Shown piece after piece: positions 1-12,452 of a DNA stretch of 64,000 nt (positions are counted from its first letter, which is position 1; the number at the start of each line of letters is the position of its first letter). The stretch comes from Epiperipatus broadwayi. Lineage: Eukaryota > Onychophora > Udeonychophora > Euonychophora > Peripatidae. The DNA lies in assembly GCA_028023455.1 (NCBI GenBank), contig JAQFVV010000157.1, positions 2,232,001-2,296,000 on the forward strand. The letters are read 5' to 3'. The translations under genes and the position numbers were made by a program. The notes beneath the pieces are model-generated. The model was not told the DNA's origin. It saw nothing but the letters and a program-made list of their open reading frames with translations, and did not search any database.

Positions 1-2739
1 ACTAATGCAGATAAGCTAAAATTAAATTGATATAATTATCCATTCTGAATTCTTGCCTATTCTTTAGAATATTTTCTAAATTGCTTATTTGTTTTTGAAA
101 TATATTACTTTAAAGAAAGAATAAATGATTGAAACTTATGTCATACTTAATAGTATTAAAATGTGTGAACTTTATAATAAGGGACTTTACAAAGATATAT
201 TATTACTTAATATCCTCTATTTGCTCATATTCAAATTTGTGCTTTATTTATAAACTTCATTAAAAGAAAGTCCTACTTTTAATTATGATATGTGTATTTT
301 TTATCTGCTTGAAGGAAAGACTATATTTCAATATTTTCTTACAAAAAATACAAAAGAACTTGAATGAAAATGGATTATTTTTATTATAAGATATAAAAGA
401 ATCTTAAATTGTAAAACAAAATATTTAGTGTATATGCATTTTTTTGGAATATTTAAAAATTATAATTGATATCATGTAGTTATAATTTCTACTTTATGTT
501 TAATTGCTGTTATTATTTATAGTATTGCAAAATATATTTGATAGTTTGTGTATGTGAACAAAGTTGGGTAAGAAATACCAGGTAAAAATATTTATTTTAT
601 AAGTTATTTTGTTATTATTCAGAGTTCTCATATTTGTTTTTGTTTCAGCCTAAATGAATTATTGTATCCAGAGTATAACAGCCTTTTATATATTTATATT
701 TATTTTATTTTATTATATATATTATATATTTTATATATTCGATATAAATGGTTATGAGTAAAAGTGATGAATGTCAGTGTATGTGAGAGTTGAATGATAT
801 AATCATATGCAATTATAATTTATAGGTAAATACAGAGTCTTGAGCTGAATGGACATATTGTATGCTTTTGTATGTACACACAAGACATTTAATTATTTAT
901 TTATATGTTATCATTATCAAATCCATACCTTGCATTATTAGTGGTAGCAATTTGAGCAATTTTATGTGGATAACATATGACTTCTATATGCATTCAGCCC
1001 CTTCATGTGTGAAAGCATGGCCTGTTTATTTGTTGCCATTGCCTGCATATAGTTATCATGTGCCTATTCATATTTTGTTTATTCATATTTTTCATTATCC
1101 AAATTTGTCTGGAATTTAATGTAATGCATATTTTGATATTTTATAATAACTAAAGTCATGTCTATCTTTAAAATATATTATTATCTCTTCTACAACTACA
1201 CATTGTGAGCATTGAGTATATTTATTTCCTTACACCATCATAGGTATTAGTAATATTATATTCACGTTATATTTCACATATTTTTGCTATTTTTGTAAAT
1301 CTATAAAACATGTCTCCATACCGATTTTCAAACCTAGTTTTGCTGTGTAAAGTATATAACATCTTATTGGTGGCTGAATATAGGCATTTAAGTGCATTGT
1401 CTCACTCTGCATGTATAATATTTAAAGAAAGACCAGATTAGATAAAAGTGAGAACTTTTGAGTGATGATAATTGCTTGTATTGTAAATCCATTAGGAATA
1501 TTTTATGAAAAGAGATATTTATGTGTAAAGTTTATTAACATTTTGTTAAACTTAAAAAAAGATGTTTAATGTAAATAATATTTTATTGTATAAATATTAT
1601 CATATGTTGTAAATAAATATTTTTTGCTATTAATTAAATACGTTTCTGTTTTATTGCCATTATCACATTATCACTTTCATTAATCAGAAAACCTTATTAA
1701 TAAAATTTTATTAATTATTTTAAATAAATACATTTCAAATGGTCACATAGAATTTATTTATTTGTTTTACTTATGATTTATTTTACTTGTATTATAAGAA
1801 GATAAATTATATATATATTCAAATGCATTTGTAATGTAGATGGTAGCATAAAATATATCCTTCCTACCTGCTGCATTATCTCATATTAGTACTTATTAAA
1901 AGTTGTATCAGAAGACATAAAATTTAGAAATGTTTATAGGTTATAGAAATGAAATAGTTACTCTTGAAGAACTTTAAAATAATTAGAAATATCTTAATTT
2001 GGTAGCCATATATTATTTAAGTATTTAAATACTTCATTCTTGGGCATTCACATTTCTGCTTACTTAAAATACAAATGTTTAATAACAAAGCTAAGAGAAG
2101 AATATAAAATGTTTAGAATGTAACTTGAATAATTGACACATTTTAGAGATTTGAAGTACATTATCATTACCATTTTTCTTGTTCCAAGTGCGCTTTAATT
2201 TTGAACCCTGAGAGATATAGACATAGAGAACTTGAGATGAAATTATTTAAATTGTAAAAAGAACCTAAATTTTTAAATTTTAAACAAAGTAAAAAAACCT
2301 GAGATAAGATTTAAGTTGATGTAAGAACCTGGTATTATAATTATTTATTATGTTGTCCATAAGAGGACTTGTGCACTGTGAAAAATCCATAGGTATTATG
2401 GTGTCTACTGAATAATCTTTGTTCAAGCACCTCTAGTCTAAAGATAGGGACCCCCGATATAGATTTTGAATTTTTTTTCTCTTTTGGCACTCATAAAATA
2501 AAGCTTGATTTGAGTTATTGGTAATCTCCATCTAGTGATCATAAAATGCAAGTTTAAAAGCAAGTTACGAAATTTATGACTTATTTTAATTTTATATATA
2601 TATATATGTATTGAATTCATCCCTAAATATCATATAAGAAGTATAAATACTATAAATGTGTAAATATTTTTTTCTTTATTATATTCGTATTATTTTAAGT
2701 CTAATGATCCATTTCTCTCTTATTCCAAACTTAGTTAAG
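1..2739. other. A+T-rich stretch with no supportable gene
   Basis: I see no gene here. The DNA is homopolymer-rich with many in-frame stops on both strands. An 85-codon open frame at 862-1119 has no recognisable domain. Short TA-rich tracts lie near 690-740 and 2594-2608. No repeat shared with the rest of the window was noticed. Confidence 0.6.
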
Positions 2740-3050
2740 TATATACATCACATACACCCTATGATGCACTGCTATGTTTTTTGAACTAGTAGTGTATGAA
2801 TGAAGGGGTTAACATCTAAGAAACTAGGGAGGGATTTAAACCTGGCCTATAGATTCTCATTTTAGACATGTGGCAAGGGAGAGACCTCTCTATACTTAGA
2901 CATGTTTGATTGACATGATTGTCAGGAAATATAGCTGAATGCCTAGTCTGACCATCATTAGTTAGGATATTTAATCCAAAGATAGTCAGTGTAGTCATTC
3001 TTAACATACACTAAAACCCCAGAGTTTAAATCTCATACATTCTAATGTAG
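2740..3050 (-). repeat. SINE-like tRNA-derived repeat (tentative)
   Basis: This island has more G+C than its flanks and carries B-box-like motifs. On the minus strand GGTTTAAATCC lies at 2833-2843; on the plus strand GAGTTTAAATCTC lies near 3022-3034. Opposed B boxes are also seen in the palindromic tRNA-like elements elsewhere in the window, but I found no clear sequence match to those copies. It could be an old SINE or chance. A 63-codon minus-strand frame across it has no recognisable product. Confidence 0.3.
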
Positions 3051-4174
3051 AATTGTATAAATAAAGAAAAGGGTGAATAGAGTCCTAGATCCATTTGATT
3101 TGACACCCTTTAAATGTGAGGCTTCAATAAATTTGCTTCAGTAAAAGCTTGGAGAGCTATAATGAATATTTCAATACATTTAGAAGACGTAGCACCTTAT
3201 TTTTAATAATTGTTAAATATTACATAGTGATTCAAAATAGTTTGTGACATACTTAAATGAGTTTTCATTTAATATGTAGGAATTGTTAAAAATAAGGAAT
3301 TGCCTTGATTCTCTATAGTAATCTTATATTTACCATTGAAATTAATAGAAATAGATGTAAACTGTAAAAAAAATTATTGGCTTGCTTTTATTGTTAAATG
3401 AATCGATCACTGTTATTAGTATTATGGCTGGTAAGATGACCAAAAATGAAATTAAAATGTCTTTTATAAAAACTACCTAGTATAAATTACTTAAAAATTA
3501 TCTAAAATATCTTTTGGATAGACTTAGTAATCAATGCATACAAAATGCATGTGTCAATTTTTTTCTTTTGAAAAGTACGGATGATTTTCGTTACATCTAT
3601 GAAGACAAAAATCACACACACATATATTTGTTATTAGTGGAAAATATTTAAAATAGGAGATATTAGACTCACTACAATAAAATAGAATAACTAAAATATC
3701 CATCCAATAATTATATTATGAGAATTATACAGTCAACATTATATTCAGTTAGAGTAGTAAAGTTTAACATTCTTTTTCATCATGTAAATGTGCATGCATG
3801 AAAGCTTTGAGTTAAAAAATTTAGTCAGTTTAAAAAAGTTATATGTGCAAAATTATTAAATGAATTTTATTTTTATAAGTGGTTATTGAATTAAGTAAAT
3901 TTAATAATTACAATTTTGAGAACTTTAAAATTTTATAAAATAATTATTATTTGTGAAAAAACTCTTGTATATTTTATTGTGGATGAATAATGTACAATAG
4001 AGTATAATATTAAATTTATAAAATTTTAATCTCTATTGAATACTATGACTCAAAAATTCGTGATTTTGAGATTTTCAGTTGGCTAAACTTGTGAGCTCCT
4101 CAGGGTTACCATAGCAATGGAACAATTTTTTCCTGTACAAACTTGAAGTGCGATGTATTGTGAGTGATATCTAA
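3051..4174. other. A+T-rich stretch with no supportable gene
   Basis: Nothing recognisable: A+T-rich sequence with short homopolymers and frequent stops in all frames. Confidence 0.6.
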
Positions 4175-4850
4175 TGTAATGATATACTATATGCCATTAC
4201 ATTAATTTAAAATTAAAATAAAAACTTAAGTTCGTAAATAAAAATTGATTTATTGAAAAGAAAAAAACTTAACATAAAAACTGAAAATTGAAAGTTATAT
4301 TTAATGTATATATTGTCATGCAGATGGAAAACTTAAAATATTTTAAGAAAAAAGTATTTGAAAGTATTTTTTTTTTGTAAAAAAGTAAAAATATAAAGAT
4401 TGATATTTTGAAAATAGAAATAATATTGATTTCTATAATCTTAGAAAATGGAAATGATTGTTTTATTAATTAAATGATTGTTCTAAAGCACACTAGCCCT
4501 TGGGGCACTTGAATAATTAAATGGTCAGATAAGAGAATAAAAAAATAAATACCAATGTAAGCACAAAACTACAGCACAGACCATAAATGAAACACAAGAG
4601 GATTAGTGACATCTTGCTCACTGAATCTGAAGATTTGCTGATAAGAGGCTAATAAAAATATAAAAGCCAAAATATTATTATTATTATGGTTGTCAGAGGG
4701 CTAACTTTGAATCTACATATAAACTATAGCTGTATTTCAGGCTTCACGATGTAGAAGTCTGCAATAGATTTAATTTCTTGACAGCCAGCTGAGACCTCCC
4801 TGTGACAGTTATGGACCAAAAGGAATGGCAAATAGCGGCTTTGTTTTTTT
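4175..4850 (+). repeat. LTR-like dispersed repeat, copy 1
   Basis: This is the plus-strand copy of a ~630-680-bp family whose other copy is 13985-14611 in reverse. Both begin with a short inverted repeat starting TGTAA and ending TTACA, followed by a shared ATTAATTTAAAATTAAAAT block and an A/T-rich section. They then share CTAGCCCTTGGGGC (about 4491-4504 here), a TATA-box-like TATAAAAG (about 4660) and a G+C-richer end around GAGACC. A TG start with a terminal inverted repeat and an internal TATA box suggests a solo LTR, which is an inference. A poly-A run at about 4850-4865 follows directly, so a non-LTR origin is not excluded. The homology between copies is firm by eye; the LTR label is weaker. 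Confidence 0.6.
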
Positions 4851-4914
4851 TAAAAAAAAAAAAACAAACAATCTACGTAAGTGATTGTTGTGTTTGGCTA
4901 GGCTTGCAGGTTCA

Positions 4915-5520
4915 TTTCCAAACCAACAGATACAAAACAAACAACTATTCAGCAATTAATATGTACAATTTATTAGTATAAAATATATACACATGTTAGT
5001 TAAACAAATGTACAAATACAGTTGATATGCTTCAATGCTGAGATAGTTGTGCAGAGTAAGGAACTAACTTCCAGCTAATGATTAGCCTGCATGGTAAGTT
5101 CTGGTAAGACTCTTCCAGCTATGTAGTTAACTTGCCTTGAGTCAGCTCTAGTTCAGATGTAGCAGTTTCCAGTCCTTAGGTGGACTTGCCTCACTGCGTA
5201 CATGTCTCAATAATGACTAGATAAATACCTTTGCTGATGGCAGAAGGTTTAATGGAGGGCACGTTCTGTCATTCAGGTTAACAGAAGTAATTGCTCTCTA
5301 CCTTGCCTGCAAAAGGCTGACTATTTAAAGGCAGATCCCCTACCTTACTGGAAACATGCAGATTCAGTGCATGAACCCAGTGAAGGTTTTAATCCTATTG
5401 GATACAACTGGGTGCTAGCCAATCAGACAAGGAATCTGGAATAGTCCACTTCTGAAGGCAGAGTCAGATATGACAGTGATCATGAAGATGGACCTTTCAA
5501 TCTGAAGATTCCGTAAAGTA
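4915..5520 (-). repeat. LTR-like segment with promoter and poly(A) signals on the minus strand (candidate)
   Basis: This is a distinctly less A+T-rich block. Read on the minus strand it has a CCAAT-type element (complement at 5419-5425), a TATA-like TTTAAATA (5322-5329), about 350 bp of stop-rich sequence and an AATAAA signal (4969-4974). That is the usual U3-R-U5 order of an LTR. I could not place its ends or a target duplication, and there is no second copy in the window, so a solo LTR is an inference; an unrelated promoter or repeat is possible. Confidence 0.35.
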
Positions 5521-6547
5521 TAAACTTTTACCAATTGAACTTTCTTTTAAATAATTACAGTATAACTTCAATAAGTAATCAATCCAAAAAAAAGTAATAT
5601 AAATAAATGGACTCTTATCTGACTAAGAATAGAACTCTAAATCAATTATTAATTGTATATAAGTTTGCTATTTCAATCATTTCCATTTTATTTATTTATT
5701 TATTTATGTTTGTATTTAACTAGGTTATTTATTTCTATTTGTTAACTAAAATGTATTAAATTTAAGTTGGGTGTGGATAGCTATATAGGTTCGTTAAATT
5801 ATGTTAGTTTTAAGGGGGTTTAATTTCAGGCTACTTGTCTCATGGTTAGGTCAATGCTGGTGAAGGGATATATGAGCATTTATATCAATGTAATGTGAAG
5901 CATGTTTAGCATACAGAGCAATGTGCCCAACTGAATGCATGACCCCAAAGATGTAGTCATGGCATTGCAAAGGATGCAGACGTATTTCCTGCTCCATTCA
6001 CCCTTTTTAGCTATATGGATAGGGACTGTAAGTCAGCATATAGACTGCTCTCCCCCATATGTAGCATTTCTCTTTAATTATTGTATATACATGATTCCTT
6101 CACCAGACAGACACACATTCCTGTACTGGATGAGGATCATGCTGTCAGATACACATTTCTGTCAGTGTGGTTTTATGCTAGCAGATTCATATTGCATTGG
6201 TTGTGACTATATATCTGGAGTCAGGCATTGGTTTGGCTACAAACTTTTAGTCTGAGATTGAATGATTTGTTTTGAAAAATTATTAATTGTGGAATCTATG
6301 TAGCCTATCTATACTCAACATGCTAAAGTAAAATATTATTAAAATGTCTATCTGTGTGGACTATTTACAATTGTAATTTAAATTAAAAAATTAATGTTAA
6401 AATCTAAATATAAATTTTATTCCTCAATTTTAAATGTGAGTTAATAAAATCTGTTCTGTTATTAGTAGTGGCAGTGATCTAGTTTATTTTTTTTAATCTT
6501 TATTAAAAATATATTTTAATAAATATGTTTTAAACCTCTGCTACTCC
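5521..6547. other. A+T-rich stretch; (TTTA)n and an unsupported ORF
   Basis: A short (TTTA)n microsatellite lies at about 5686-5708. A 106-codon frame at 5935-6255 sits in a slightly less A+T-rich segment, but the translation shows no family I recognise and the codon use is not distinctive, so I do not call it a gene. The rest is featureless. Confidence 0.5.
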
Positions 6548-6712
6548 ATGATCTAGTGGCAAGGGCTGATGGCCGTGGTAAAATATCTATGTAAAAATTG
6601 GATCATTAACAGTGTGTATCTGCCTACTCTATAAATTTTCTAGCCTTGAGTAGCCTAGTGGTGCCTTGTAGTGCAGATATGGTAAGATTCCTTTGATCTC
6701 CCACACCCTGAT
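6548..6712 (+). repeat. Dimeric SINE-like repeat, copy 1
   Basis: Homologous to 12453-12621 read on the minus strand. The shared landmarks in order are CTAGTGG near the start, a GGCTGATGG/GGCTAACGG-type block, TATCTGCC(T/C)ACTCTATAAA, TTTTCTAG and TAGTGCAGATATGGTAAG. Two D-arm-like motifs are present, CTAGTGGC and TAGCCTAGTGGT (6651-6662), and a degenerate B box follows at about 6686-6701. Two tRNA-like units in tandem suggest a dimeric tRNA-derived SINE transcribed by RNA polymerase III; that is an inference from the boxes. Confidence 0.6.
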
Positions 6713-9168
6713 CATTATACTAATGATATCACAGACCACATGACAGAAATCTATAAATATAATTCCTGTAAAAATTTCAGTATCTTTTCTAAAATTACAA
6801 TGCACAGAGGACCTAGCCAGATTTAAATCTAAATATCCATTTTGTTAATCTTTTTTAACATGGAAGAGTAGAAAAACATGATATGCAATATGCCTATCTG
6901 GCAAAGTGTTTCTTTCTCATCAATCTAAATGAATAAATTACAACAGCAACAATGAGTATCACTGAATATTATTTAAAAGGAAATGACATTTAAATATTTT
7001 AAATCACCAATGAAATTTTAAAATTATTTATGGGATGCTTCTTAACATAGTGATATTTCTGTCATAATTCATCTCTTCTGTAATATTGTAATAACTTGTT
7101 AAAATAATTATGTCTACTTATGGATTGCTTAAATTGTTACAAATTTCATATTTGTTTATGGATTAATTTATTATATTTGTACATATACGAAAACTGTTTA
7201 AAATTGCAATAAAAATTGATGAAGTTGATTTGAGTCAATGGATTACTTATTCTTTGCTAGGTCTTATATTTTATTAAAAGGGATCTGAACTATGGCTGAA
7301 CTTGAATTATCTAATACTTATATTTATATGTGTGATAAATACCAACTACAAGAATATTCTTTTGATATTGTTTTCTATAGAATTAAATTATCAACTTGAT
7401 AGAATAATAGAATTATAATATCAACTTCAGGATAATGGATTTTAATCACCAGCATTATAACTTCAAAAACCTATGCTGAAAACATTATAAGTTATAAAGT
7501 TTTCAAATGGGTTAAGTGCTACCATATCATAAGCTGGAATAGAAATAATAAGTGTGATTTATGGAAAATATTTGGAGATCATATATTTGATATTTACAAT
7601 AAATTTCAATCTCTGAATGCATTAATCTATCATGTAAATTTAGTGGTAAATGCATTATTATAAATATTTATTATTACTATGAAACTACAATATTACTTTG
7701 ATACCATTTGAAATGCTTAAATACGTCAATAAATTTTCTGTGAACAATAAATGGAAATGAAGATTATTAGTGAAGGAGATATAATGGATTTTATTCTTGG
7801 TTTGATTGAATTATATATTTTAATATTACTATTGTTATAAATATGATATTATACTGTAATATACTCTCATGATAGTGATGATTATAAACCATATGAGTGA
7901 GCTGGATTCCTAACCATCTATTACATTTTAAAAGATAAGTTAAGCTAGAAAACATAGCAAGTCATGCCACATAAACACTTTATAGAGTCATATGATAGTA
8001 GAGAATTAATATTATTACTGGATAAACAATTCAATTTTTCCAAACAAGATTAAGGAATTATACTGATTTGCTAATTATTAATGTAAAGATATTAAAAGAC
8101 ATAATAAAACATTCCCATATCCACTTAAATTAACATGAGATAGTGGATGAATCTTGTACAAACCTCTCCAATAGAGTGTTTGGTCGTGTGTATCACTTTA
8201 TTGATCATACACATAACCATAACTCAGTATTAAAAGTTCTTCAAAGAGAAATCAACTAATAAGATTTAGAAACATAAAAAAAACTTTTATTATTAGAAGT
8301 ATGCTTTGTTATTTATTAATAATTTTATTTGTTTATATAATTGCTTATCAATAACAAATTAATTGTTATTTTACAATATATAAAAATATCTCATTATATA
8401 TGTTTAATTTCAACTAAAGAATGACGATTCATAAATTATAAGATTTCACAAGTGTCATTTGTTCAAACATAACAAATGTAATTTAAAGTGATTGTGTAAC
8501 ACCTTCATGCTCTTATTTCCACACACTTAAGATTTGCCCATACATAAACGTTTGGGTCAAAAGATTGGGTGGATTCATTCCATTCTTTCTAAAATACTAT
8601 ATCTCATGTCTGGAAAAATTGTGTATTCATTTATAATTTATCTTTAAAGCGCATGTGCATTGGCTTAATCGCTAATATTACTATTACATAAAAAAACATA
8701 GTGCTATATAAAAATAATATCTCATTAAATATGTTTATTATTAAACTGAAGTCATCATCATCATCATCTACATATTTTAATATGATTTGGTCATATTTAC
8801 ACATTGTTTACATAAATTAATATTCTTTGTTTAATTCATTGACACCATTTTTGCTTCCATCTATAGTTAAAATGCATAATTCTTAAGGTATAATAAGGTA
8901 CAATAAAATCCCTCTGATATCTTAGTCATATCCAGAACAGACATAATTTTGATTTTAAGATTAGAATTTCTGTAATACTGATTGACTAAATTTAATTAAG
9001 AACCTGAGAGAATTATGAATAAAATATATAATATGGGGGAAAGAGAGTTAAATTAAAATAGACTGTCTCAAACCTATTTATACTTATTTGACGTTGTTCA
9101 ACAACATGTTTTGTTGAAGGTTTGTGATAATGGTGTTTTAGTTGTATTTTTATATTGGACTATTTTCA
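6713..9168. other. A+T-rich stretch with a (CAT)n tract
   Basis: No gene seen. A short (CAT)n microsatellite occurs at about 8752-8769. Two segments, about 8378-8426 and 8705-8755, look like diverged direct repeats sharing ATATAAAAAT and ATATCTCATTA-type blocks about 330 bp apart. Nothing else is recognisable. Confidence 0.5.
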
Positions 9169-9404
9169 TCATCTAATAGGAGTATTGAATGTCTTTTAAT
9201 AAAATTTAACTTTATTTAAATATTCCCATGCTAGTACTCTCACTGGTCAGGCCAGCAACATCTGAAGAAAAAGGGAGAATTATACCTCTCAAACATTATG
9301 CATATACTAACCTGTTTGATGTGCTACTACTAACAGTTGAATGTATTTGGAATATTTAAATAAAGTTAAATTTTTCTAAAGATATTCAATACTCATATTA
9401 AATG
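9169..9404. repeat. Foldback repeat with ~57-bp arms
   Basis: The arms 9169-9226 and 9349-9404 are inverted copies that share AATATTTAAATAAAGTTAAA and ATTCAATACTC, with a ~122-bp loop between them. The outer part of the left arm (back to about 9125) continues to match a further copy at 39452-39570. The pattern fits a small foldback/MITE or two opposed insertions of one repeat. No ORF is present. Confidence 0.65.
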
Positions 9405-9895
9405 TTCAACATTTTTTCCAAACACTGAACTCGTCACCAGTTAGATAAAAAATGTAATCTGTTCCTTACAACAACATATGTTTTGAAAAACATTTTCTTT
9501 ATTCTCATCACATGTTGTGGAAACAATTTTACAGATATCATATCATGATTTGATACATAAATGAATGAATTATTTCAATTTGAAACATAATTGAATGATA
9601 GAAAAACAATTTTTTCTCTCTCTCTTTCTTTACATTAGTTAACGATTTAGGAAGGGAGAAAAATCTTTGCTGACATTTAAATTTTAACTGATAACTTTTA
9701 AAATATTACCAATCCCAAAATGTTATTAACATTTTTAGATTTCCCATGAAATTTACTATTAAAAAATGTGAAAAATTTTATTTAAAACTCCACTCAAAAA
9801 AGATGAATACAAAAGATATAAAATGCTTCAGATTTTTATAAATTATGCAATCCAAACTTGCTGCGTGCATTAAATCAAGTTTCCTTTCTTGTCAA
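9405..9895. other. A+T-rich spacer
   Basis: Nothing recognisable apart from a short CT-rich run at about 9616-9630. Confidence 0.55.
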
Positions 9896-9966
9896 GCATT
9901 GGTGGCCTATTGGTTAGTATAGCTGCCTTCCAAGTAGTGGGCCGAGGTTCACTTCCTGGTCAATGC
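9896..9966 (+). pseudogene. tRNA-Gly(UCC)-like pseudogene or SINE head
   Basis: These 71 nt look like a glycine tRNA with a UCC anticodon. The 7-bp acceptor stem is intact (GCATTGG with TCAATGC, one G-T pair). The anticodon stem GCTGC/GTAGT still pairs and frames the loop CTTCCAA, which holds TCC. The T stem has one mismatch and the B box reads GGTTCACTTCC instead of GGTTCGATTCC. The D stem is largely broken and the A box is degraded. A TTTTATTT run lies about 20 nt downstream and could act as a pol III stop. The broken D arm and altered B box favour a tRNA-derived pseudogene or SINE remnant over a working gene. Confidence 0.65.
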
Positions 9967-10249
9967 TTTGACATATATAAAAAAAGTTTTATTTCTTCTA
10001 TGTTTCTGATATATTACAAAGTAAATATTTAATAATACAACCAAATGCATAAACTAACTTTTCTTTTAATTTTTTTGTGCAGTTTACTCAAGTGACACAC
10101 ACATACTGCACACCGCAGCAGTTTATGCATTTTTTAAAATACAGCTTTGTAATATAGTCAATCTGAGCTGCAATCATATTTGTTTTAGTTATAATATGTA
10201 CATATATATTAACTATTAATGTAAATGCAAAATTAAAATATGTTGTATA

Positions 10250-10470
10250 TATTTAGAAGGGACTTGAACTCATACTTTTAGGTTCCCTACGGCTATCCAC
10301 TCCATCTTATATAACCAATATACATGACAACATACACGTGAAAAAGATAAATGATTGGTTGCATAAAATGAAGTTATGGATATGTTTAGCCATGATTTTT
10401 CTTGATAATTGTTACTTTTTTTTAAGGACACTATATTTTAGCCCTTCTAAATTAGACATATGTAGATGTC
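10250..10470. repeat. Palindromic tRNA-like element, compact copy
   Basis: The left part (about 10256-10352) is the family's left arm: a reversed B box (complement of GAGTTCAAGTCCC near 10261-10272), then blocks corresponding to CTACGGCTATCCACTCCATC and GAAAAAGA(T/C)AAATGAT. At about 10353-10384 the strand sense flips into a right-arm piece (TTGGTTGCATAAAATGAAG), and the outer CCTTCTAAATTA block follows near 10442. The spacer and inner arms found in the longer copies are missing. It is a decayed or deleted member of the family best seen at 56866-57405. Confidence 0.55.
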
Positions 10471-12452
10471 TTGTAAGTCTTTATATGCTATAAATAAATC
10501 GACCACAAAGGATCTTGTTTCTTTTTCAATATTTTTATACAATTTTATGTTGTATTCTGATTGGGTTTAAATAAATAAGGATAAAAGTATTCAAAATTCC
10601 AATCATTAATTTAAAAGACATGATTAACAAACACATCAAGAGATTTGATCCACACAATGCTATGGTACTTATCCACCCAATTAGAACAATATGGAAATAA
10701 GATGTTCAAGAATATTTGATAATAAAAAATATGGTTGGATAAAAAAACTTGATAAAGGATGAGATAAATACTTCGAACAATGCTTAAAATACTTATCAAG
10801 AAAACAAATGATCAAGATCTGGAGAGGAGCAGCACCTATAGCATGCGAAATATAGTAATAGATAATTTTATGAAAAGAAGATATGCATTAAACAAAAGCA
10901 TAATAGCAACCAACCAAAGATAAAATTAAGACACATCAATAAGAAACAAAGTGGCATCTACTTACTAACAACCACTTATTACGATAAATATAAGGATGTA
11001 TATTTTATTAATGTAATGTATAAATTGTAGGTAATCAAAAACAAAAAGAGATTTAAAAAATAATTAAAACCTTGTAAATATGTATATATTGTTTAATAAA
11101 GATAAATACTTAAAATAAAAAAAGTATAAACAATATACATGTATTTAAATATTATATAAATATAGATATATACAATATCTTTTGAAATGTAGACTATAAT
11201 AAAACAAAGGCCAGGAACTGCTTTTAATGACACAAGAGATTATTAAAATTAATGATTTAACAGAGAAGCCAGAATAAAATGAGATTTAAAAATGAGCAAT
11301 CCATGGCGAATTATCAATGATAATGATCAAGAATTATCAATTGTTTATTGTAATTGCCTTATTCATAGATATATAATTTGAAATCAATTTTTTTGTTTCT
11401 TATTTTCGATTAAAATCTTTTATTTTTCTAAATCTTTTAATCCATTTTTTTTCTAACCTTTTTTTAAAAATTTAACATGCCAATAATAATTAAACATAAC
11501 ATTAAAGAATAAAAAAAAAAACAATTGTAAATTATTGAGATTAACTTCATTTTATTTATTTTACATAAAATGAAGTTTTTGTACCAGTGAGGAATTATTC
11601 ATTTTTACAAGTTGGAAATTTTAAAATAATACTTTTTTTTTTTTATTTCAAATAATCATGAAAAATATTTCAAAATTATTCTACAATATATACAAAAAAA
11701 TATTTAATAGCTTTAAAGTTTTATAGCCTGAAGGCATAATCTTTTATCCAAATTATTAGTTTCACATTTAACTATTACATCTTTTTATCTCGTTGAAAAA
11801 TTCTTGCTGTTAATTGTTAAAATGTGACTATATAAACAATTTTATAATATATTACATTTATTTATTAGAATTCATTTACGGTATAATATTTTTTTCTTAA
11901 ACTTTATTCCACTTAATATTATAAATATTGAGTTTTTGCAAAAATAATTAAATGATATTACAAGTCACCTGAATGAGGACATTTATTTCATACAAAAACT
12001 AATCAAAATGAAGAAAAGAGATGAAATCCTTGCTTAAAAAGCCAGGTTCGAAGACACATGGAACCTTTTCACTATATCACAACTGCCTAGAACCTAATGC
12101 TTCAAATTCAACTCATCACATAAGACGCTCTAGGAAAATATCAACACAACAAGCAACAAAAGACACTCAGGATCTTCAATACAGATACACAACCATTGAA
12201 AGAAAGACACCCTTTCTAACTCCCTACTAATCAACATGTAACAATAGTAGCAATAATAAATTTATATTTTGAAAGAAAGTATGCTGTAGTAACTGCATTG
12301 AAGACATGCTAATGGGATATGAACTGGCCAGTCTCCCATTTTTTGATCATTAAATAGCTCAACATTTAGCATGGAATAAATTTTAATATTTCATAAGTGT
12401 TAATAAGATTATTAAAAAGAATGGATGTAAAATGAATGATTTAATATATATT
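10471..12452. other. A+T-rich stretch with no supportable gene
   Basis: No gene recognised. A 69-codon frame at 12021-12230 and a 62-codon minus frame at 10611-10799 are low-complexity and match nothing I know. Long A and T runs occur at 11510-11521 and 11631-11645. Confidence 0.55.

Noticed and set aside
5935-6255. 106-codon open frame
   Set aside because: The translation shows no domain, no clear codon bias and no homologous copy; in a window of this size one frame of this length by chance or from an old repeat is unremarkable.
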